From contig CM041084.1 of the NCBI GenBank assembly GCA_023079485.1, forward strand, positions 132,710,792 through 132,774,791: a stretch of 64,000 nucleotides of DNA. The letters run 5' to 3'. The position numbers and the translations under genes are program-made. The notes beneath the pieces are model-generated. The model was given only the letters and a program-made list of their open reading frames with translations, was not told the DNA's origin and made no database searches. Of the stretch, positions 50,289 to 61,859 are shown piece after piece (the first letter of the stretch is position 1; every line of letters starts with the position of its first letter). This DNA comes from Archilochus colubris (taxonomy: Eukaryota > Chordata > Aves > Apodiformes > Trochilidae).

Positions 50289-51496
50289 CTTCCTGTGGCA
50301 CTTACCCCAGGCTTGGGGTTAAAGACACATCATCTTTCCCTCCCAGCTATTCAGTTACATCCAAGCTCTTCCCACTTGTGTCAGTGTTACTGTTCCACAA
50401 GCCAATTACTTTTCTCATCCCTGTTGACTAAAATCTATTGCCATCAGCATGAGGGCTTGAAGGGATGGGTGTCTGGGAACATTAATTTGCAGGTCCCTGA
50501 GAAGTCTGGCCTTTTTCCATGTTAAAACACCACCATTTATTTATGGTGGAAAGATATCAGCTTTTTAAACGTAATTATCACCGGGTGGCATCTTTGCAAA
50601 TCATTACATCAAACTGTACCTTCACTATATGCTACTAAGGTTTTCACTTCATGGAACTCTCCCAAAACTGTGTAAGACTTTCAGTGGAGTGGAAGCAGTA
50701 TCAAATGTGATGTTGCAGGAGAGAGCTTGCTAGCAGAAGTGGATTTTGAAGAACAGAAGCAAATAATCTGCTTATGTGCAGTTGTATTAGCCCTGAACTG
50801 GGACTAATAGTTTGATAGTCTGAACTGAATTAAGCATCTGCACAACTTTTCTCTTTAGAACAGAACTACTCAAACTTGCAGTTTCTATCCATAGGTCTTA
50901 ATATAGTCTGAACAGGCAGGCTAAACAGATAAATGGAAATCCATGTGGAGGTAATTATATTTTCTTTATTCACTCGCAGGTGTTTCTGGTAACACTTTTT
51001 CTCCTATGAGAAATGTATGTGAATGGATCTTTCTTGATCCCTCGTGAGGATCTGAGTTCCTTTCAGGAGGAGGCATCGACTGCTTGATGATGTTTTTAGG
51101 GATCAGAGGCATTGGCATATGCAGTCAAAATTCTGTTGCTGCAAACATTCCTTGCATGCTCACTGGGAGCACTGTGAGGTGCACTCAGGTCCAACTGGTT
51201 AGGCTGAAAAATAAACTGCTGCTTTAATAATGTCAGTGCCTTATTTTACAGTGCTGGTTTGAAAGTACCAGGTGATACATGGATGAAAAATACTCTTTTC
51301 TACATTGATCACCCTATTTAATAGAAAGAAGAGATTACAAACCCTGGGCAAGCTTCAGTAATGTGACTCGAAGCAAACAAGCAAAGACTGGAAGCTCTGT
51401 GTGTGGAACTAGAATTGATTTTGGCTTCCAAGAATAAACCCAACTCAGAGTGAAATAAAGAAAATAGGATACGGCTGTGCGGCAGCGCACGGAGGA

Positions 51497-51502
51497 ACTC
51501 AC
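51497..51502 (-). promoter_or_regulatory. Splice donor candidate (GTGAGT) leaving the CpG island
   Basis: On the minus strand the sequence is CCCAGCGT-GTGAGT, a full GTRAGT donor. The CpG island lies immediately upstream, and a frame stays open on the minus strand from about 51786 down to the donor without an ATG near its start. The geometry is that of a first exon, possibly noncoding, transcribed leftward. Confidence 0.3.
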
Positions 51503-51652
51503 ACGCTGGGTCTCCGGTGTTCTCCGGCTGATCCTGCCCTCGGTGTCAGTGTTGTATCACGGCTGCTGAACGCGGCTGTCCCCGCCAGCACTCGGCTCCG
51601 CACCCCCGGGACGCGCCCCAGCGCGGTGACTCCGCTCCTCCTCCCGCCGGGG

Positions 51653-51667
51653 CCGCCAGGGGGCAGC
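51653..51667 (+). promoter_or_regulatory. CTCF-binding motif
   Basis: CCGCCAGGGGGCAGC matches the vertebrate CTCF core (CCASYAGRKGGCRS type) at every strongly constrained position, in plus orientation. It sits in the middle of the CpG island next to the minisatellite. Orientation matters because convergent CTCF sites anchor chromatin loops. Confidence 0.75.
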
Positions 51668-51690
51668 TCCGCACCGCTCGCCCGCTGCCT

Positions 51691-51756
51691 CCCCGCGGTA
51701 GCCATCCCCGCGGTAGCCATCCCCGCGGTAGCCATCCCCGCGGTAGCCATCCCCGC
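51691..51756. repeat. 15-bp GC-rich minisatellite, 4.4 copies
   Basis: The unit CCCCGCGGTAGCCAT is repeated four times without a mismatch (51691-51750), followed by CCCCGC. On the minus strand it encodes repeated MATAG in one frame, because 15 is a multiple of three. Perfect identity points to recent expansion and likely length polymorphism. Confidence 0.97.
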
Positions 51757-51894
51757 TCTCACGGCCGCTTCCCGGTGCCCCTTCACGCCTCAGCCTTGCA
51801 CCGAAGGGGTGTTGCGAGCTGGGAGAACGCTTCTGCCCCAGCTGTAATTCTAGATTGTCTTTCTGTATTGCTTCTGCTTTCTTCCGGCTGTACC

Positions 51895-52764
51895 AAAACA
51901 GATGACACCAAGCTGGGAGGCAGTGTTATCTGCTCGAGTGTAGGAAAACTCCTGCCGAGGGAACTGGACAGGCTGGATTGATGCGCTGAGGTCAGTTGTA
52001 TGAGGTTCAACAAGGCCAAGTGCCAGGGTCTGCACTTGGCTCTCAACAACCCCACACAAGACAGGTTGGGGAAGAGGGGCTGAAAAGTTGTCCAGGAGAA
52101 AAGGATCTGTTTAACAGCTGGCTGAGCATGAGCCAGCAGTGTGCCCAGGTGGCCAAAGCAAGCCAATGGCATCCTGGCCTGCATCAGAAATAGTGTGGCT
52201 AGCAGGAGTAGGGAAGTGCTTGTCCCTCTCTGTATCTGGTGCTGATGAGACTGCACCTGGAACACAGTGTTCAATTTTGGGCCCCTCACTACAAGAAAAA
52301 CATGGAGGTGCTGGAGCATGTCCAAAGAAGAACACTAAAACTGGTGAAAATTCTAGAGCACACTTTTGAAGAACAGTTAAGGGCACTGGGGTTGCTTAGT
52401 TTGGAGAGGAGGAGGCTCAGAGGAGACTTTATTGCTCTCTACAGCTACCTGAAAGGATGTTGCAGTGAGGTGGGTATTTGTCTTTTCTCCCAAGAGACAA
52501 GTGACAGAACAAGAGGAAATGGCCTCAAATTGTTCTGGGAAAGCTTTAGATTAGAGACTGGGAAAAATTTCTTCAGTAAAAGGGTTGTCAAGCATTGGAA
52601 CTGTCTGCTCAGGGAAGTGGTAAAGTCATCGTCTCTGGAGGTATTTGATAGTCTTGTAGATGTGGTGCTTAAGGACATTGTTTAGTGGTGGGCTTAGCAC
52701 TGGTAGGGTAACAGTTGGGTTTGATCTTAAAGGTCTTTTCTAACCAAAGTGATTGTATGATTCT
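51895..52764 (+). mobile_element. CR1 LINE, well-preserved 3' third
   Basis: This 0.87-kb CR1 is truncated at its 5' end exactly in the RT catalytic box: the first recognisable residues are DDTKLGGSV. It continues through the ORF2 blocks CQGLHL (about 52022-52040) and [10 protein letters not shown] (about 52129), then the C-terminal region, and a 3' UTR ending 'aaaggtcttttctaacc' and 'gattgtatgattct' near 52764. At least one frameshift lies near 52235, plus stops before it. It inserted next to the CpG island. It is the best preserved CR1 in the window. Confidence 0.95.
52239..52685 (+). pseudogene. CR1 ORF2 C-terminal remnant, 148 codons open
   Basis: An uninterrupted frame of 148 codons ends at the natural ORF2 stop (TAG, 52683-52685). 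It includes [20 protein letters not shown], then [20 protein letters not shown] and [11 protein letters not shown], and near the end [13 protein letters not shown], all in the order found at the C-terminus of CR1 ORF2 after the reverse transcriptase. There is no endonuclease and no RT in frame, so it is not an active element. The lack of stops over 440 bp indicates modest age and not selection. Confidence 0.85.
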
Positions 52765-55700
52765 TAATAGGAAAATCCATGTAATACATTACACTGAAAA
52801 TCAAGAATACAAACAATATCATAAGCTATTTCTTAAGATACAGATGCTTGAACTTCTCACATCTCCTAATTTGAGTCTTGTTGCCATTTGAGAAATATTC
52901 TGATTTATAAACGTTATTAACAAGAGCAACTTAATACCCAATGCACAGTGCCTGCTCATATGAGCTCTGTGCCTGACTCCAGAGAACTGGACAGGGTTTG
53001 TCACACAGTGTTGCGCTCATTCACATGAATGACATCTGGGGACTGTTCCCTGCTGTCAGTTCTCCCAAGGCTTCCTTCCTCAGTGATAGTTTAAATCACC
53101 TTCAATTAGAAAAAGTAAAACGAATCAGTTGTCAGGCCCTGTGATTCTCTGTTCTCTCTTTTCCAGATGTTTAAGCAAATTCGTAGAGGCTGAGCTATAT
53201 ACTGATGTGCTTTATAGGATATAAAAATATAAATGCATGATTTGATAACACAACCCAGTTCTCTCAGGAAGGATGTGAATTCCTGAAGTACTTGGTACTT
53301 GGGTGGAAAACAACATACTTTTTACAGTGAATGAGGGGTCTCAAACATATATTTATTGAATATATATATTTTTACCCTTTTAAGGTATTGAAGGTAAGAA
53401 GGAAAAAAACTAACAACATACTGACCCAAGTTTTCCCATGTTTCCTTAAGCAAAAGGAATTATTTATGTGAATCTATTTCTAAACAGAAATTAAGAGCAT
53501 TTTCCCTAAGTGACTTAACTCATTTCTAATCGTTTAACAACCTTAACCAACAAGTTTAAAGTGATGTTAAAAACCTATTTAAGGCTAGTTACTTTGATCT
53601 TATTGCTACAAATCCAATGGCACAGTTCTTAGTGAAATCATTATAAAATAATTTTGTTCACATTCCATCACATAAAAGCATGCAAACAATGTGAAAATGT
53701 GTTGCAAGCAATATGTATGTGTTGTGGTTTTTTTAACATGGGAGGCACTTTAGTGCTACCTTGAAATTAATCAGAAGAGTCCGTGCTGCAGCAGCATCCT
53801 CAAAAGGATAGGTGGCTGAGAAGGTGCCCACTGGGGCCCTTTTGCATGCTCTGACCCAGATTTTAAAGCTCTGTGTGTTCCCCAGGCCGTGCTGTGCTGT
53901 GCAAGAGCCTCTGAGCACGGTGTCTTTCTGCAGCTCCTCTCCTGTGGTTGCCCCTGGCAATCCCTACCTTGTGCTCTGGGCTGGGCAGGGTGAGCAGGAG
54001 CCTTGGCTGCCCCGGGGGAAGGCAAACACACTGTAGTGCCACCATCCTGACCTCAGCACTTGGCAGCGCTAACCCCACAGAGATGCAGACACTGTCAAAC
54101 AGGGCTCACCATCCGCAGGCTTCTCTAGGGAGCGTGAACTTGTTTCTCTTGCACCTCTTCGTGGTGGCTGTTTTGGTGAGAGGTCTCCTGCTTGTTCAGA
54201 AGTTCCTGGTGGTGCTGCGATCCCTGCAGAGCTCTGGGGAGGACTGCTGCTGATACCCTTTCCTGCTGGGGATGCATTATGGTGTTGTGTTACATATGTA
54301 AGAAAGAGCTGTGTGTTCTGCTGGTGTCAGTGATTTCTATTATGGCATGCAGCATCAAAGCACCAGGGAACATAGTGTGATGGTACAAGCTAAGCTGGCT
54401 GGATACACTTTGACAGAGTTAGTGATTTATACAGAGATAGAATGATTCTTCCAGCTTCCTGGTGGCAGCAGCCTGAAGGGCCCCCTTTTCTTGTTATTCT
54501 TGGGCTGTTCTGAGCAGGTCCCAGGGGTCACAACAAAAGTTAGACATTGGATTGTGAAAGAATTAGGCCTCAGTGACACTTAGGGAGACCCAGTGACAGA
54601 TTGACAATGATGTGAAACTGATGTTCTGTCTGCTTCCAAGGTCTTCTGACGTGTGTTGGAGCTTGGTACTGTTGCACTTTCCTTAGCAACTATGTGTGAA
54701 TCATGCAAACTCATCTGCATTAACACCTTCCTGATAGATTCTGTGCACTTCTCAGGACTGCTACCTCTCAGAAATTAGTAGATTGGTATTTTCCAATTTA
54801 CAGTGGTCTCAGCATATTTTTCAGTTATTCCTCTTTTATTCTGAGTTCCTTTGGTTGTAGTACTTACATATTTTTTTTAAAGGATGAGGGTGAAACCACA
54901 TTTTAGCTCTACATCTTTTGTTCCTTCCTGACACCCCTGCCTCAGAGATCAAAAGGGGAATAAATCTGAAGTTCCTAGGTCCCTTCATATTAACAGAATT
55001 AAATTCTTAGTACTGTAATTTTAGGCAGAGACTAAGTGTTCAGAAAAGTATTTGTAGAAAGACTTTCTGTTTCTGTGGTATTGATTCAAATTTCATTTCT
55101 TTGCATTTGTGCTGCTAAAATAACAGCTCAACCTGACCTCTTAATACCTTACATCTTCCACATCTGTTACCTGGGGCCTAGTGGTTCCCTTGCTGTGTTA
55201 ATTTTTAAACTAATTAGTTTCCTGATAGCAGAGGAGCCTCAGGCACTGGTGCTGTCTTGCTTATTCCTGTTGTTTTATCTTTTCAGTTTTTCTTTCAGTA
55301 TCTTGAAGAAAAATGTTTCTTAAGTAATATCAAGCCTAAAAGTGGAGAATTTTAATGCAAGAAACAGGAACTTGGTCTAAATGCCCTAATATTATTTTGT
55401 CTAGTGGCCATAGTCTGAGGTTCCTTTCTATGAAGACAGATAATTTTGAAAGAAGAGGGAACCTTTTTTTTTGCATATAAGACATGTTCTGCATGTCTTG
55501 GTTTTCTGTAAAACCTGTGGCTGAGTCTGTTTATATCATATTACATCTCTTTCCAAGGTCTGATTTGAGAGCTGGCATTTCTCAAATGTCCAAGAGCATA
55601 AACAGACCCCCAGAGATGCCTGGATGGGAGCTGGGAGCATTGTGCTTGCAGCAAAATGGAGCATGTCTGAGGGTTCAAGCTCCTTTTTCATATCATATTA

Positions 55701-58700
55701 AAATTTGGGGCAGTGTGTCCTTTCTAAATGTGAACAGAGCTGTTTAACTTGTCCATAAGTTCTCAGTTTGTTTGAAAATTATTCTTTTAACTCATGTCTG
55801 GATCATGTATTCCTTTTGAGTAGAGTAGTGGGAAAATCTGGGAGTGTACCTACAGATTTCACTGAACCCTACATTAAAGGCTTTAGCTTTTGTTGACAAA
55901 TATGATACTATGACAGCTGCTTCTAGATTGAGTGGTGCCTATTTTCCCTTTCTGAACTCTTCATTATCCCAAATGACCTCAGACATCCCACTGTTCCTGC
56001 TCACCCTTCCACATGGCTTTGTCTCCTTTTTAAATAATCAAGGTCTGGATGAGATCATTGCTGAATGGCTCAGTCTCCAACAACACACAGCTTTGAAGTT
56101 CTCTGTGGCTCACCTGCTTAGATGTTGTGACAGGCTGTGTGTTGTTGGACTTAGGAACAAAACAGGTCCATGTTTCTTAGTGGTTACAAAAGGGAAAAGT
56201 GGTGGTCAAACTATTCCTTAGAGTTCACTAACAATTTTGCCTTGTTTTCAGTGTGTTAATACCAGCCTCTCTGGAGGTTTTTTTTCCTTTGTTACATCCA
56301 GAAACACTGGTAAAAGGACCAATAAAGAAGATGGTGTCTTGTCAATTTACTTGGACAATGAACAATCTGGGCAACCATTTATCAGCTGAAGGGAAATCAC
56401 TGAATGTATCCTGGAAAGGGCATATCTTGTGTTCCATGGTGACAGAAATGGCTCTTTCAAGCAGAAAATGTAAGCTTTTGGGGACTGTAAGTTCAGCTGC
56501 AGTACTTTGTTGACCTGGAGACAGATCCACTCTAGTTTTTTGCTTGAGTGCTGCAGAAGACTCCAGACTGGGTAATTGTTACCAATGCTGGAACTTGAAG
56601 TCTTAATTATGATTTTTACTGTGTAACTCAAAGTTAACAATTTTCTATCAAATCATGCTTCCAAAGGCAGCTTTATGTTCAAAGGACTTAATTAATTTGT
56701 ATTTCTATAATTTATCATGCTTACTTTGAATAAGGAGTATCCTGAAGCTGTGTGTCCCCAAGTAGGGTGAGGCACATTTGTAAATGAAGTGACATTACTT
56801 TGATTCGTTTTCTTAGCTATTTCAACTGCATCACTAATTCAGGAAAGATGCAAACCTGAAAAGTTGGTGCACAGCCAGCTTCATCTGTTCTTTTGTGGAA
56901 AACTTCCAAGCAGTTTTTCATGTTTGCTTTGGCAAGTGGTTACCAATGGGGTTGGATAGTTGCTGTAGGTAGCAAAATTTTGGCATTAGTAGGGTTTTGT
57001 TTGTTTAATCAGAAACAGACAGCAAAAGGAGGCAAAGCTGCTCAGATGTGTGGTGTGGCCTTCGTGCAAAGCGAGTTAGCTGGCACTCTTCTGTTTAAGA
57101 ATGTATTTATATACATCTACACACATAATGGCTGTATAGCATCCATTAAATTTAGCTGTCATTAGGTTTTAAATTGTCACCCAATGCTACAGGGACACAC
57201 AGGTTTTTTTAGGGATCCTTGGCAAAATGATGAGTAGCTACAGGGTTATAGTTCTAACTAGAGCTTTATTATTACGTGAATTTTTAAATAACCTGCATAC
57301 ATAGGTTACCTAAGATTTCTAGTAGGTAACGTAGCTTAGGGTTACAGAGCATTCTTAGCAATCATCATAGGTTTCAGATAAAGAGAATTTCTAGTAGTTA
57401 GTGTAGCTTTCTTGTACTCTATAAAGATTTTAATTACCTGGGAATTGGATCAAATTCTTAATAGTGAGTTTGCCATACAATAACCCTAATACAGACTCAG
57501 ACTTCACCTAAAAAAGCATAGGTCACTCACTCTGTCTCAGAGGAAGCAGGTGATGGTTGGGACATCCCAGGTTTTGCCATCCAGCAGCAGTTCTGGTCTG
57601 TGTTGCACATCAGACTTGCAGCTGCCTGATCTCATGGGCTTCCCTGTTCTGTTACAGATGTCACCACCTCCTGGCCATGGTGCTTGGTGGGCAAATGCTC
57701 TTCTCAAAATGCAGACGGGGAGGGGACTGTCTGTTATATTACAGTGGTCATCACATCCTGGTGACACACACAGTTCTGGGAAGAAATAAGAAGATGATGC
57801 ATGATCAGCATGCTTACAATATATAAACTGCTGTTTGTCTTAGAAAATGTTGTTGGTTATGCTAACCATATTGCTGGGGTCAAGAACAGGGGGTACCAAA
57901 CACCAGGACAGAGCAAGGTGTTCCTAAACCAAAGTAAATTGCCACAGGTTCCTGCAGAAGCCAGAAGCATGACTAGGTTGAAAAAGGGATCAAACACAGT
58001 TGTAACCTCTTATATCTATTCAGCAGGGTTGCATAGGCTACCAGTTTTCAGAAGCATAAATACAGAGGGATAATATATTTGCCCTTTTTATTATGCTTTC
58101 TCTGTAAATTACAGTCTTTGGTTGTTCCTGGGAATAGGATTGGGAAAGAGAAAAAGAGTTGTTCTGGTTCATGTGGCAGTTTTGGTACTGTCCCATTTAC
58201 TGGGGATATAAACTGTAGGTGAAACAGTGCTTAAAGAACAAAATCAAAACAAAATCTCAAAACAAAGAAGGAGAAGAGAAAAACCAAACCAAACAAACCC
58301 ACTTGTTCTGTTAATACAGATATATATTCATAGCCGGACTGCACCTGCTCTTTCTAAGGCTCTGCATGGAATTAGGCAGGGTCATGTAATATTGATGAGA
58401 TTGTGCATTGATTGTGATGAGGAACACAGGGTTGCTGCTGGCTCTCTGTGACAATCTGATTTACGGTGACTTCCTGAAGATGAGACTGGCATTTTTGTAG
58501 CCACTCTAAATACTGTTGGAGTTTTGACTGCTCAGCTGCAAATACTTCATCAAAAATATAAATGTAATAACAAATTTATATGCTGCCAATTCCAGTGTTG
58601 CTCAATATTAATATTTGAAAATACAAATTTTGTTTAAGTTGTCAATATATTTAAGTATTTTGTGAGTGGACAATCTAAGTGGCACGTGCTTCTGTCCCTC

Positions 58701-60053
58701 ACAGAAATGTCTGTGCCATCTCTCAGAGCTTGCATTATTCATGGCAGCAAGTGTATAATTGTATGAAACTTGCATAAAAATCAGGATTTTTGGTATTCAG
58801 GAAACTAGGTTTATGTAGAATATCCAAGAGTTTTTATGTATAGTTGCTTTGTGTTTAGTTTGCAATCAAGTAAGGTGTAGGACTTTCAGAGTGATTTGTG
58901 ATCATTTTAAGAAGACTTATAGTAGCTCTCTGTAATACTGTTTACATCAGGACTGATAATTATTCATGTGGTTTCATAGTGCTAGAATTTACTTTTGTTG
59001 TGCATCTTGTTTCCTAAACATTTTAATGTGTTTTCTTCAAAAGTTATGTTCTGCAAAGAGAGCAGCAAGCAGTAAAGCAGGCGTAATGTACCCGTGTAAA
59101 TGTTCAAAATTAGCAGTGTTCACTACGTCCTAAGTATCATGGGATCTGAAGGAAGAGCTCTTTCTGAAGTTACTAATGCCAGTTAGCCTCTGATTTAATG
59201 TGGAGAGAAGGAAAATTGCTGATACTGAAAAGTGTATTAAAATGTAAAAGAACATCTTATGCTTCTGAAGGACAGTTTTTATAATATATTTTTGCTCTTC
59301 TACTAAGGAGTTGATTTTGGGTTTGTTTTTAATTAAATCTTTTTCAGATTTACAGAAAACACTAGGAATTAAGAGACATTTAAAAATAGCATTATTTCTA
59401 AAACAGATCTGCCCTAGACTTTGGTTGCATTATTGCAGAAGAGAGCCAAGAGAAAAGTGGGATGACTCCAGCCCTTTGGATTTCCACTGAGATGTTTTCC
59501 TTGTTGTATCAGAGAGGATCTAGCCCAAGTGGCTCCCTGGGTCAGATCATTTAAATCAGCTGCGGTCCAGGAGCTGAATGTCAGCAGGTGTTGAATCAGA
59601 ACCCTGGAGGTAATAAAATTTCAGAAACAATTAGGTGCTAAGTTGGGGTTTTTTCTTTATTGCTTTAAATAGAGTATGCATATTATAATATATGTAATGA
59701 CCTTCTTGTAAAATTCTACTTAGCTCATGTATCCAAATAGCTTTTGTATTACTTTCATTCACACACAGTCAGATTACTAAAGGAGAAGGGAAAAACCAAA
59801 CCAAACCAATGCACATTCAGCACATTTTTTTGTCTTTAATTACCTGTTCTTACTAGTGCAGTGAACTTTTTAGCAGTGTTGGGCTATGAACATTTCCTTG
59901 AATGTCTCCGATACTTTTCTTTATTTTAACTACATCTAATTAGTGAATTTACATTCAAGAACAAAAGAAGGAAAGCTAGAATCAGATAGTTATCTCTTTT
60001 TTCCTTATTTTGCTTTATTATGTAGTAAGAAATTGTTTATTGGAAATATAAGA
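52765..60053. other. Long single-copy AT-rich stretch
   Basis: About 7.3 kb without recognised genes or interspersed repeats. A GC-richer patch lies at 53800-54260. The imperfect duplication at 57300-57409 is listed separately. CAAAC/CCAAA-rich short runs occur near 58280 and 59790. Open frames of 75-125 codons (for example 55844-56221) have no supporting signal. Confidence 0.5.
57300..57409. repeat. Imperfect direct duplication, offset about 72 bp
   Basis: The block ATTTCTAGTAGGTAACGTAG plus CTT (57315-57337) recurs at 57387-57409 as ATTTCTAGTAGTTAGTGTAG plus CTT, 20 of 23 bases identical. CATAGGTT precedes both (57300 and 57366), with a small indel between. An old local tandem duplication. 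Confidence 0.7.
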
Positions 60054-60480
60054 TTGAGTCCAGAGGAGGGCCACAAAAATGATCAGAGGGCTTGAGCACC
60101 TCTCCTGGGAAGACTGGCAAAAAGAGTTGGTGGTGTTCAGCCTGGAGAAAAGAAGGCTCCAGGGTGACTTTATAGCTGCCTTCCAGTACCTGAAGGGAGC
60201 CTATAGGAAATCTGGGGAAGAATTTTTTAAAAGGGTGTGTAGTGATAGGATAAGGGGTAACGATTTTCAACTGGAAGAGGGTAGATTTAGATTAGATGTA
60301 AAGAAGAAAATTTCTTTAGTTTGAGGGTGGTAAGACACCACAACAGGTTGCCCAGGGAAGTTGTGGATGCCTCATCCCATTGAGCTACCTCGTGTAGTGG
60401 GAGTTTTCCCTGCCCATGCAGGGGGTTGGAACTAGATGACCTTTGAGGTCCCTTCCAACCCAAACAATTCTATGATTCTT
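60054..60480 (+). mobile_element. CR1 LINE, 3' end
   Basis: This 0.43-kb CR1 carries ORF2 C-terminal sequence: an 81-codon frame (60079-60324) holds VVFSLEKRRLQGDFIAAFQY and, further on, GRFRLDVKKKISLV before a premature stop. The 3' UTR follows with 'ggttggaactagatgacctt', GAGGTCCCTTCCAACCC and 'aattctatgattctttg'. Around 60370-60400 a segment normally found between CATCCC and the TGCCCATGCAGG motif is shortened, so there is an internal deletion. Same subfamily as the minus-strand copy at 27.1 kb. Confidence 0.95.
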
Positions 60481-61859
60481 TGTAGAAAGTCTTTATAGAA
60501 GTAGCACTGAAAGTGGTTGAACTTGAAGACTTGAAGTAAGAAGGACCATGAGCCGAACAAGTGTTGTGCTGAATGTACACGCCCAAATAGTGTACAATGG
60601 TTCCTTTTGCTGTGTCCTCCATCCTCCTGGCCTAACTCTGCCTTCCAGTTTCAGTGTTCCACGTGAAGGACATAGCTTCCCACTTTGTGTCTAGTTACTT
60701 CTTTGTTTTATTCCCACCATTGTTATAAAGTGCTTAAATGAGATAGTACAAGTATTGGAAAACATTATAAACTCCAAGCCCTTCTTAGTAATTGAGAAAT
60801 AGACTACGTGAACCCCACTGGTTGCTAACCAGAGGGTGAAACAGAGCAGATAAAACATGATTTGTAGCTGGACACCTATTTTTTTGTTCTGGATTCATCA
60901 TTCTTGACAAGGCTGACTTGACCAAATACATCCGTGTGAAATGAGCACAGAACATTAATAAGAAGGAGAATTACAGCTTGGAGACAAGGATAAATTCCCA
61001 GCTGCCATAGGAGAGTGAGCACAATATATTTTGTCATTTACAACTTTTAATGAGAAACTAATTCACTCTTTATTCCTGGAGATCCCTGAGATATGAAGCT
61101 CCCCAAAGCTCACAACTTAATGCAGGCAGCACATTTTCTGAAGCTACACCTGCTTCATGGGTGCCAGAATGTGCTGCAGGACTGCTGCTTGTCTGCCCTC
61201 AGTGCCTGGCAAAGCAGTTTATAATCAACCATGGGCTTGTGATGGTGAGCAGCATGTTAGTGTGAGACAGTCTGCTGATCGTAGACAGAGAAATATGCAA
61301 ACTGATCTACATGTCTGTGCTTTTCATAGACTGAAGAAGTGTCTCAGCAAATAAAACAAACTACCAACTTTCAGCTCTGTGCAAGAAAGGCTGTGGTAAA
61401 CTTCTTTCCTGCAGGAGCTGTGACTAGGAGTGGCCTGAATGTCCCTAAGGAGGAGGGAGGAAGGAAACATCTGGTGATCCATCAAGACAGAAAGGCTAAA
61501 CTGAGATAAAATGGGAGGAGTGCTTGACCTTACTCCACCCTCTAGCTTATCTGCAGATTTTTTCCACGATCTCTATTAAGGTCTGTGCCTCTTATCTATG
61601 TTATCAGCAAGGGTATGGCTCAGAATATGGCCTGCAAAGCAGCATGTTTTCTCTCCTGTCCTCTCTACAAATGCTGTCTTCAGCAGAAATGTCTGCAAAT
61701 CCCACATAGCATTCTTGCCTGTGACATTGGAAAAAGTTTTGCTGACCTGTCTGTTAAGTGTCTCTCATATCATGCTGTCACCACAGAAGATTATTACCTG
61801 TATGGTTAAAAGTCTGGCTGGTCATAGGTGGTTCATGCCAGTCTGCTTAGTCACAAATA
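60481..61859. other. Single-copy DNA, no gene seen
   Basis: About 1.4 kb between two CR1 tails. No coding exon or RNA gene was recognised. Confidence 0.5.

Larger units (their letters stand above)
39402..51480. other. Long single-copy stretch
   Basis: About 12 kb with no recognised interspersed repeat. Small features are a G10 run (40863-40872), a CAAA microsatellite (46131-46143) and the 26-bp triplicate at 50211-50288. GC-richer patches lie near 42640-42890 and 43850-44180. The longest ATG-initiated open frame outside repeats (47827-48228, 133 codons) has no domain, homologue or splice context that I can recognise. Confidence 0.5.
51481..51843. promoter_or_regulatory. CpG island, probable promoter
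   Basis: This is the only stretch in the window dense in CpG (for example GACGCGCCCCAGCGCGGTG near 51610). It stands out sharply from AT-rich flanks, and most of its CpGs are not decayed, which suggests it is unmethylated in the germ line. It contains GC-box-like strings, a CTCF motif, a 15-bp minisatellite and, on the minus strand, a consensus splice donor. No TATA box is evident. A CR1 insertion begins about 50 bp beyond its right edge. By analogy with vertebrate CpG islands it is likely a transcription start or a CTCF-bound boundary. The gene it serves is not identifiable here. Confidence 0.65.

Noticed and set aside
55844..56221. 125-codon open frame on the plus strand
   Set aside because: Starts at GTG, no domain or splice support; treated as chance.
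57659..57770. Open segment after TTCTGTTACAG on the plus strand
   Set aside because: No fitting donor; three frames partly open because of base composition.
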